Notes under the pieces: generated by a model | Database searches by the model: none | Seen by the model: the letters and a program-made list of their open reading frames with translations, nothing else | Told to the model about the DNA's origin: nothing | Position numbers and translations under genes: made by a program | NCBI GenBank assembly: GCA_025201375.1 | Contig: JAIWZP010000011.1 | Location: forward strand, 248,001 to 312,000 | DNA length: 64,000 bases | Source: Gongronella butleri | Taxonomy: Eukaryota; Mucoromycota; Mucoromycetes; Mucorales; Cunninghamellaceae | Reading direction: 5' to 3' | Part shown: piece after piece, positions 55,889 to 64,000 of the stretch | How positions within the stretch are numbered: the stretch's first letter is position 1 | Layout: each line of letters begins with the position of its first letter

Positions 55889-56704
55889 TCATGTGCGCAC
55901 CCAGTAGAGCAAGATTAAGATAATACATGTGGATACGACGCCGGCCATGATGAGGGTGTCGCGTTTTCGTCGCGAATTGATGCGGTGGATGAGATTGTTG
56001 ATGCTAGGTATTTGGCTCATGGCGCCTCGGAGGCGGTGGTTGAAACCCTGGATCGTGCGTCCCTGGCGCGAGATGTCTTGGCGCGTCGCGTACGCTTGGC
56101 TAAGAAAATCAAAGAGAATAATCAAAAATTGAGCTGCCACGTGGTGCCAATGGGGTTCCCATTTGACCATTTGACCCGGGCCGACTGCGATGTGCTTTTC
56201 TTACTCTAAAATCATATCGGTCATGCGGTGCGATTGTTCAATCCTGCCACGCTCAGACAAGTAATAGTCGGATGTCTGGTCACCGGCATTGAACGTCCTA
56301 ATCTCGTCCTCGACTTGATTCATGAGATTCATGCGGTCCCTTGCCGCCTTCATGTTGGACTGGAAAAAAAGAAAAAGCGTCAGCGCGTCAAATGGGGGCC
56401 CAATTCGCGTCAATTGGGCTCAATTTGCGTCCAATAAGCTCAATTTGCATCCAATGATTCCACACGCGTGTCCAATGGGTCTTAATGCGCGTCCATGGTT
56501 GTCTTGGCACGTCTCTTTTGCCTCTAATTTTTACCTTGACTTTGCGGAATTCCTTGGTATAATCATAAAGGATGTTTTTGTGGCGTTCCAGCATGTGCAA
56601 CATGGAAGGGTTGGTGGGTGTAGCGCTTGGTCGGTCGAGGACTTGGCCCATTTGTGAGATGGTGTCGTCCAACTTCATCGAAATAAGCATGAGTTTGCTG
56701 CATT

Positions 56705-56754
<50 letters not shown>

Positions 56755-57028
56755 GTTTTTGACATACATTGTGTAGCAATTGCTCGATTTCTAATTCCTG
56801 GCCGGCCTTGTTGGTGGTGTCATTGTGTGGCGAGGCGGGCTGGCGCAGAGATGAGGCACCGAGCTTTGCGAGGGTGGAGAGTTTGAGCTCGAGCTCGTTT
56901 TCTAGCTGGCGTGCCTGGCGGCGTAACTCGTCCCAAGAAAGAACAGGGTCCATGTCAATGGCAATGCCGTCCTTTTGATTCATCAAGGGTGCCAGTGTCG
57001 GCGACGACGGCGTCTTTGACCGGTTCAT
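55889..57028 (-). CDS. GOS1: Golgi SNARE Gos1/GOSR1 (Qb-SNARE)
   Basis: Four exons in coding order: 57028-56768, 56672-56535, 56359-56205 and 56099-55889, giving 254 residues. It matches GOS28: WDELRRQARQLENELELKLS, ELEIEQLLHN, then MLHMLERHKNILYDYTKEF, and the SNARE helix ending IPSINNLIHRINSRRKRDTL with a C-terminal membrane anchor (LIMAGVVSTCIILILLYW). The zero-layer Gln is about residue 197. It works in transport between ER, Golgi and within the Golgi stack. Exon 2 was started at AAG^TTGGAC rather than the nearby TGCAG^CAAACT because only the former keeps the frame and the family length. It is transcribed divergently from PEX6. Confidence 0.92.
56705..56750. repeat. (TC)13 microsatellite plus T20 inside GOS1 intron 1
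   Basis: A TC repeat from 56705 to 56730 is followed by about 20 T. In the GOS1 transcript this is an A-run followed by a GA repeat, so the intron has a purine-rich 3' half rather than a normal polypyrimidine tract. Confidence 0.9.
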
Positions 57029-57547
57029 GGAGGCGGATGGATGGAGAAAACGGAAGAAAAAGTGCACCAAAAAAGAAAAAAAAGGTGCCAGCAAACACAT
57101 TTGCCCTTTTCCATGATGTTTTTTTGAGCGGACACTGAAAATCAGGAGGGTCACATGCTTTTTGTCGCTCTCTACGCGCGTGCCTCAACAACATGAAATC
57201 CAAAAGGCATCCGCTTGCTTTTTTTTTTTTTTTTTGGCTGCCAAAGCGTCTTCGAAACGCGTCTTTTTTTTTTTTTTGCTGTTTTGATTTATATTGGCTC
57301 CATTGACTCTTATTGTTTCCAATTGACCCAATTGACATTGCAGATGCTATAGTGCACAGAGCAAAAGATTGAGATTTTGTTGGTGTTCATGAGCATGAAA
57401 TGCTGGGACCCCACCTTTTTTGCTTGCTGTGTTCTGATTGGTCAGCGTCGGAGTTTCTCCACACAAGAAAAGGGATTCCTGACAAACGTCAATTGCGGAC
57501 CCCTTTCTTTCTCGCTTTTTTACACTCTTATTTTTTTTCTTTTTCTC
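57029..57547. promoter_or_regulatory. Shared divergent promoter region of GOS1 and PEX6
   Basis: 519 bp between two divergent start codons. Poly-T runs lie at 57218-57235 and 57264-57276. No TATA box is obvious near either start. Confidence 0.5.
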
Positions 57548-60500
57548 ATGGCTCCTCACATAGACGCTCGCCTGCACGTCCTGGAAGGCGGCAGGGACAA
57601 CCAAGGAATTCTTGTCTCGCGTGCCCTGTGGAACCAGCTTGACAGCGACAATGGTAAAGCAGAAAGGGCCGGCATGAAACGAGAAAAAAGGGGCTGACCT
57701 ATGCACTTTCCTTCTTTCTTTATTTGCTTCTATTTAGATTCTGTAACGGTATCTGTGCATATCCCAGGCCTTGTTGCGCCATTGCCCGTTGGTACCGAGC
57801 AGCGTGCGCCGTGCAAATCGTTTCTTGCATATGCGCAGTGCCACCCCAAGGTAAAAAATGTGCCGTTTTTAGCCTTTTTTTGGTGCCGTTTCTGACTTTT
57901 TTCACAGGATCATGGTGACGCCTCGCTCGTGTACATTGGGGACACGATGCTCACATCGATTTTTGGCGTGGACGCGTTGAGTCGGCTTGACGAGGAGCAG
58001 CAAGAGGACGATGACACGGTGGATGAGTCTGCGGCGGCTGTGCACATCAGTCGTGTGGCGCTTGTCGAGTTGGACGAGGTGATTTTGGGCGCTCTGGATC
58101 AGCGCAGCTATGACTATGCGCAGCAGCGTAAGAAATCACGTGGAAATAGAAAAAAGAGCCGAAATCTCACTTTTTTTCATTTTTTTGTTCTTTTTACTAA
58201 TAGAACCGGATGATCTTGTTGGCCTTTTGCAATCTCCTTTGGTTGTGCGCAGCGGGTCAAAGTACACGGTGCAAGGGTATTCGTATCGTGTGCTGATGAC
58301 GAGTCCTGTGCAGCAAGGCCACGTGCTTTCGGCTTCGACCAAGCTGTTTGTGGTGGATATGATTGACGAAGAGGAGGAAGACGATGAAGACGATGAAGAC
58401 GACAAAGAAGAACAAGACCAAGAGGTTGTTTCACCGTCGCTGGCGCTCCATGTGCAAGACGAAAGCAAGCAGCGGCGCATTCACGATTCACACGAATTCA
58501 CGGCCAAGATTCTTACGCGTCCGTGGCCCGAAGCGCGTCTTTTCCCGCGTGTGAATGCGCAGCAGGACGAGGAGGCGCGTTTGTTTGTGGATGTGCATGC
58601 GCTGGCGCAATTGCAGGTGTTTAGCGGCGATTGGGTGCTTGTGAGTGGCGACGACAGCAAAAAGTCGCGTCTTTGCCAGGTGTTTGGTGTGGATCTTGGC
58701 TCCTCCGACGAAAAGCACGTGTATGTGCCGCCTGTCTTGTATTACAATTTGGGTTTGGCATTGCCGCCGTCGTCCGAGACACCCATTCTGTGTTTGACGC
58801 GCCTTGCCGTGCCTCCCCCCGCCAATGGCCCTCCTCTTGCGTCTGCTGTGACCATTGCACGCATTGCATGCCCGTCGCTGATGGACAAATCACTGCAGGG
58901 CGCGTTTTTGGACGCGTTGCGTGGGTGGTTCGAAGGCAAGGATCGAATTGTGTGTCAGGGGGATATTTTGTGTATTCCTCTGGACGAAGAGGCGGTGCGC
59001 TTGGGCAAATCGACTGCTGGCCAGGCGACGACGCTTGGTTACTTCAAAGTGACGCAATTGGAATCCGAAGACAAATCGAATGATTCGATCCATCCTTCGT
59101 ATTTTGGACACGGACGACGCATTGTACCGAGTGAGACGCAGCTTGTGCAAACAGGCGTGGAGGCGTCACGCATCGCCATTGGGCATTTGTCGCTGTATTA
59201 CAACCTCGTCGACAAGCTGCCATTGCATCGCGCACCCATGCAAGCGCGCCAGACACTCACGGAGCTCGTCACGTCGTCATTGCACCCGCTCGGACGCAAT
59301 GTGTCTCTCTCATGCAACGCCCTCGTCCATGGACCCCGCGGCGGCGGCAAAGCCAGCCTCATTCGCCAGGTTGCAGAGGAAATGGGCGTCCATCTCTATG
59401 AATTCTCCATTTACAACATCGTGTCCGACACGGACGCAAAAACAGAGGCCCATCTGCGCGCAAAATTCGAAAAGGCCGCGTCCCTCGCCCCCTGTGTCAT
59501 TCTCATGCGTAACCTCGAGGCGTTGGCCAAGAAGAGTGCCGTCGTCGAGACAGGCCAAGGTAAAAATTATTTTTTTTATTTTTTTAAATACTTTTTTTTG
59601 GAGAAGCTCACATTTTTTTTATAATAATTTATGACAATAGAGCCACTACTTGCGACCGTGCTCCAGGAATGTATTCAAGTGACGACGTCCAAAGATGTGC
59701 CTGTGATGGTGATGGCGACAACGAGCGACATTGAGCAATTGCCGTCGAGTGTGCTTGGCTGTTTCCGCCACGAGGTGGTCATGGAGGCGCCCGACGAGGC
59801 CTCGCGTCTGTCCATCTTGTCCAATCTCATCCAAGATTGCCCGCTCGCGCCAGATGTGTCTCTTCCCAGCCTTGCCACACAGACCGCCGCCCTTGTTGCT
59901 AAGGATCTCGTTGATCTCGTCGCGCGCACCGGTGTCCTCGCCCTGCAGCGCATCCAACGCATCGTGTACGTGGTTTTTTTTTTTTTTTTGGTTCCTAAAG
60001 GGCAGAAAAGACTCATTTTTTTCCAAAATCTTTTAATTAGACCCTCCACTACTACAACGCAGGACATCCACGCCGCAGGCATTGCGCTGACGGCGGCCGA
60101 TTTTGATGCTGCGCTCAATGCGGCACGAGCAAGCTACTCGGACTCGATTGGTGCGCCAAAGGTAACGCGACAAAATGGGCAAAACAAGTCATTTGCGATG
60201 CTCAATTTTCTTTTTTTCTATTTTAAAAAAGATCCCTAGCGTGACATGGGACGATGTGGGTGGCATGGCGCACGTCAAGGACGATATTCTGGACACGATC
60301 CAGCTGCCATTGGAGCACCCCGAGCTGTTTGGCGCAGGCTTGAAGAAGCGTAGCGGCATTTTGCTGTATGGCCCACCCGGCACGGGCAAGACGTTGCTCG
60401 CCAAGGCCATTGCGACATCGTGCTCGCTCAATTTCTTCTCGGTCAAGGGTCCCGAGCTGCTCAACATGTACATTGGTGAGTCTGAGGCCAATGTGCGCCG

Positions 60501-61524
60501 TGTTTTCCAACGCGCACGCGATGCCAAGCCTTGCGTCATCTTTTTCGACGAGCTCGATTCGGTCGCGCCCAAGCGTGGCGAAAAGGGCGACTCGGGCGGC
60601 GTCATGGATCGCATCGTGTCGCAATTGCTTGCCGAATTGGATGGCATGAGCGACGGTTCCAGCGGCGCAGGCGATGTCTTTGTCATTGGCGCCACCAATC
60701 GTCCTGATCTGCTTGATCCCGCCCTGTTGCGTCCTGGCCGGTAAGAGAGAACACCAAAAAAAAAGAGAGCGCTTTTATTCATTTTATTCATTTTTTGCCT
60801 TCATTTTTCCTTAATCAGCTTTGACAAATTGTTGTACTTGGGCGTGAGCGATACGCACGAGGCGCAGCTGCGCATCATTGAGGCGCTGACGCGCAAGTTC
60901 CGCTTGCATCCGGACCTGGACTTGGCGCGTGTTGCCGAGCAATGCCCGTTCCATTATACAGGTGCCGATTTCTACGCATTGTGCACGGACGCGATGCTCA
61001 AGGCCATGACGCGCGTCGCCAGCACCATCGACGACAAGGTCAAGGAGATCAACATGACGCGCGACGAGCCCATGACCGCCCAGTATTTCCTGTCACATCT
61101 CGCACAGCCCGAGGACATTGTCGTCCAGGTCGAGGAGGTCGATTTTATAAAGGCCCTCGACGAGCTCATTCCTAGTGTCTCGGCCACCGAACTCGCTCAC
61201 TACTCGCGTGTCCGTGAAAAGTTTGAAAAAGTGGAAGACGACAACGAAGAAAATGAAGAAAACGACGAGTTGCTCTCGTCCACGCCCTCACTCACGCCTA
61301 ATGGCTCCAAATTGCACGATTTCCAAGAAAAATCCAAACCAACACCAGCTGACGCAACCTCGCCGGTCACGCCGCCCACTGAAACACCCGCAGTCACCAG
61401 CAATGCCACGGACCCCGTCCACCCTGAGCCCTCTGTTGCCGACCAACCAAAAGACAAGGGCAAGGGCCGCGCCCATGAGCCACCCAAGCGCAAGGACAAG
61501 GGCAAGGGCAAGGCAAGAGCTTAA
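57548..61524 (+). CDS. PEX6: Peroxisomal AAA+ ATPase Pex6
   Basis: Eight exons: 57548-57653, 57738-57850, 57908-58127, 58204-59559, 59641-59965, 60041-60161, 60232-60740 and 60819-61524, giving 1151 residues. The D2 ATPase is canonical: [16 protein letters not shown], Walker A GPPGTGKT (794-801), Walker [10 protein letters not shown] (849-857) and the Pex6-like [21 protein letters not shown]1 (about 510-700) is degenerate: its P-loop reads GPRGGGKAS (from about 523) and Walker B lacks the DE pair. This D1/D2 pattern is known for Pex6. With Pex1 it extracts the import receptor Pex5 from the peroxisomal membrane. A C-terminal tail (about 1050-1151) is Pro/Thr-rich, then Lys/Gly/Arg-rich, and looks disordered. 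Confidence 0.94.
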
Positions 61525-61563
61525 AAGAAAGAAAGAAGCTGTAGAATTGCCATGTACAATAGA

Positions 61564-61569
61564 AATAAA
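61564..61569 (+). terminator. Poly(A) signal of PEX6
   Basis: AATAAA, 40 bp after the stop codon. Confidence 0.5.
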
Positions 61570-61808
61570 AAAACGACCCTTCATGTCTTTTAATGACACC
61601 CCAATCATGCAACAGTGCTGATTGGCCAGTGCTTGTCTCCGAAAAAAATTGCCTCTCAAAAAAAAAAAAAAATCAAGGTGCAGCGAGCCCGCTCTTTTTT
61701 CTTTCTTGCCTCTCTCTCTTTTTTTTTCCTTGTTTGCAACGCCTGTTCCCCGTCACCTTTGATTATTTTTTTTTGCCATTTTTATAGCTATTTTATTCAT
61801 TTTACATT

Positions 61809-62515
61809 ATGGACATGAGCCAAGACCAAGCGCCTTGTTCAAACATGGACATTGACATGCCTGGACCTGATTCGGTAAAAGCTGCGGCATACCAACGAAA
61901 TGCCACAAAACAGGCCAACGCATGCTTATTTTTTTTCAATTTCTCTTTTCATTGTCCATTTAGTGTGATGGTGACGCGCTGCAAGAGCTTCACGCCTCGA
62001 TCCGCAGCTACAATGACGCCTTTGTGCATCAGATGCGTCTGCAGGAAAAGATGCTACGCGAGCAACAATTTGAATACGAGCGGGAATACATGTACAATGA
62101 AATGATCCGCCGCAAACACGAACAGCAGCAGGCCTCCCTGGCATTGTACCAACACTACCTCGCGTCGTCGGGCATGGTCACGCCACCCGAGATGGACGAC
62201 GCGCTCATTGACCAGCATTCTCGGCTCAATCATCAAAATGCAGACTGGATACATCATCCTCATCCCCATCATCCACAGCAAACCACATTGCTGCCACCAC
62301 CACTACCGCCTGCATCGTCTTCAGCAGCCAGAGAAGGCGCCATGAAGGCCCACGACACACCGCACCGCTTGTCTACTATCTATACCCACGCCGACTTTGC
62401 CGATTCGTCCACATCGACGCTCGGTATGGCAACATGGACACCTTCGACGGACACCGATGACGATGTCGATGTGTTTTCCGAGCTCGCCAATCGCTTGCAG
62501 GCCAGCTCCTTGTAA
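61809..62515 (+). CDS. Small unrecognised protein with coiled coil
   Basis: Two exons, 61809-61874 and 61964-62515, giving 205 residues with consistent phase. Residues about 25-95 are charged and helical (QMRLQEKMLREQQFEYEREY, then MIRRKHEQQQ), probably a coiled coil. A His/Pro/Gln-rich segment follows (HHPHPHHPQQ, then PPPLPP), and the C-terminus is acidic with the amphipathic end VFSELANRLQASSL. No signal peptide, membrane segment or known domain. It could be a small adaptor or scaffold, but no function can be assigned. Confidence 0.6.
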
Positions 62516-63304
62516 TTTGCAAGTAAATTCCCCTCATCGCAATTATCCCCTCCCCTTTTTCCCTCCCTTGCCATTCGATCGGGGGGCACAACCCCACATC
62601 TTTTTTTGTCCATTTTTTTTTTGTTCCATTCGCGTTCCACCCGTCGTATCACCGCCAAAAAGTCGTAGACAAAGAGGACACGCGACATGGAAAGTGAGAG
62701 GGGACCATGGCTTTTTTTTTCAATTTGTACACACATTGCCTTTTTTTTTCACCTTTCCCCCCTCCTTTTGTAATATTTCTCCCTCGTTTTTTTTGCATGA
62801 GCGCCATGTCATTTTCCCATTCGATTCAGACCCAATTCTAATTTTGCACGCGAAACAAATAAAAACAAAGAAATTGACACCCCCCTCTTTTCCGCTTTTC
62901 CGCTTCCTCCTTCTTTATTTGCTAGGTTCAGAGCACTTGCTCACTCTTGCATGGCAACACAACCCGTGTGTAACCGACGCGCTCGTGCGACAAATTGCCC
63001 AAGGAGCTTTTTTGTCGCCGTCTCAAAAAGTAAAAATACAGCCATTGACAAGCGTCACGCGACAAATGGACCGTGGGTCCTTGGCTTTATTTTTTTATTT
63101 GTGTGTGTGTGTGTGTGTGTGTGTGCGGTGTGGACCCAAGAAAAAAAAAAAAGGGAGGGAGTTTACGCGCTCTGCTTTAGCACTTGGAGCGTCAATTGCG
63201 CAAGGGGCGACGCACTCGCGGGATTGGCCCTAAAAGGGAGGCGCGAGGTCAGCAACGACAAGGCTCTTTCTTTTTTTTTCCAGATGACTTTTTTTTTTTT
63301 TTTT
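62516..63304. other. Spacer between the coiled-coil gene and the DJ-1/PfpI gene
   Basis: No gene. It has runs of C and T and a (GT)12 microsatellite at 63101-63124. Confidence 0.5.
63101..63124. repeat. (GT)12 microsatellite
   Basis: Twelve perfect GT units. Confidence 0.95.
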
Positions 63305-63585
63305 TTACCCAGTGAGGACACGGCCATCTTGTTGGATACACACCGCCAAGGGTGTCTCGGGCGCGACATACTTTGCACCAGCAGCCGCGGCACCCTCCTC
63401 GACGGTCTGCAGCCCGTCGGCCTTGATCTTGTCCATGACACTGAACGCGATCTCACCCTCGGTCGAGAACCCGGTGATCGTCTTGCCCTTGATGATCGAT
63501 GCACCCGACGCGTCCTTGATCTGCGGAAGAACTAGATCAAAACAAATGAGCATCCCTGTTTTTTTTTTACACTAGTGCATGGGGT

Positions 63586-63634
<49 letters not shown>

Positions 63635-64000
63635 TGGGACTCACTAATCGGTGCGTGACACACGGCACTCACGCTATTTGAGAAGAAAAAAAAAACGTTT
63701 CAGGTTAACCCGTTTATTTTTTTTAATCCTTTGGGAGCTTCTTACATGCCACCTTTGGCGTAAATGGACTCAACGGCGCGAATGAGATGCGTGGCCTTGG
63801 GATAATCATACAGCGTCGAATGACCAGCCGACAAGAACACGATGTTGTAGTCATCCGGGTTGATGTCGGCCGCCTTTTTCAAATTGTGATGCAGCTGGTG
63901 CATGAATCCGCTGGACGAGTCCGAGTAGGCTGCAAAGTCGTCGGCCGACATCACATCCGCCGTCACCGAGTGCTCATCAAAGCCAAACGTGCCCGTCTCG
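63305..64000 (-). CDS. DJ-1/PfpI family protein (Hsp31-like glyoxalase), 5' end outside window
   Basis: Exons in coding order: 64000-63746 (continuing in from outside), 63673-63645 and 63531-63305. The joined sequence reads SAGHSTLYDYPKATHL, then AKGGIVSAVCHAPIILPQIK and GKTITGFSTEGEIAF. The nucleophile cysteine sits in AVCHAP, which spans the junction of the first two exons shown; a 29-nt exon encodes it. Members detoxify methylglyoxal to lactate without glutathione or act as stress chaperones. The usual GGHG loop reads SAGHS here. The intron between the last two exons contains a 44-nt T-run on the plus strand. The N-terminus, including most of the catalytic glutamate region, lies beyond the right edge. 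Confidence 0.9.
63590..63633. repeat. T44 homopolymer in an intron of the DJ-1/PfpI gene
   Basis: Forty-four consecutive T on the plus strand, the longest homopolymer in the window. Confidence 0.9.

Overview
This window is nuclear DNA from a fungus. Genes carry many short GT-AG spliceosomal introns, and the gene set is fungal: a KilA-N/APSES MBF-like factor, a Kar9-type GAS2 protein, a cytosolic-type pyruvate carboxylase and histidine acid phosphatases. It also holds genes that many ascomycete yeasts have lost or changed (XAP5/FAM50, RNPS1, elongin C, an Nbs1 with FHA and BRCT domains). That mix suggests an early-diverging lineage such as Mucoromycota, but this placement is inference. Long A/T homopolymer runs are found in most introns and spacers.

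Layout. 1-751: 5' part of an XAP5/FAM50 gene on the minus strand. 752-11052: a gene-poor repeat compartment with about 500-bp, 175-bp and 152-bp tandem repeats and several dispersed families. 11053-31616: a gene-dense block with NBS1 (+), pyruvate carboxylase (-), a KAR9/GAS2 protein (-), eIF2B alpha (-), a SAM methyltransferase (-), elongin C (+), an ankyrin-less MBF-like KilA-N factor (+) and RNPS1 (-). 31617-37446: a second repeat compartment containing a tRNA-Ile(AAT). 37447-40608: a secreted histidine acid phosphatase and a 430-residue unrecognised protein. 40609-44849: a third repeat compartment with a second copy of the about 500-bp array. 44850-53544: an F-box protein, a G-protein alpha subunit, the cohesin kleisin Rad21 and a second acid phosphatase (-). 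53545-55888: another repeat stretch. 55889-64000: the Golgi SNARE GOS1 (-), PEX6 (+), a small coiled-coil protein (+) and the 3' part of a DJ-1/PfpI (Hsp31-like) gene (-).

The genes are mostly housekeeping (genome maintenance, anaplerosis, translation control, splicing, signalling, secretion, peroxisome import) and form no obvious metabolic cluster or operon. The distinctive feature is the alternation of conserved gene islands with compartments built from one shared pool of repeats. The same about 500-bp array, with the same right flank, occurs twice about 40 kb apart. A roughly 0.6-0.8 kb dispersed element (called family C here) occurs in both orientations in every repeat compartment, carries ACGCGT motifs, and in some copies shows similar peptides in one reading frame. 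Other points of note: an RNPS1 start codon split by an intron, loss of the ankyrin repeats in the MBF-like factor, and two acid phosphatase paralogues that share no intron position. All exon joins given were checked for reading phase by hand; none is backed by transcript data.
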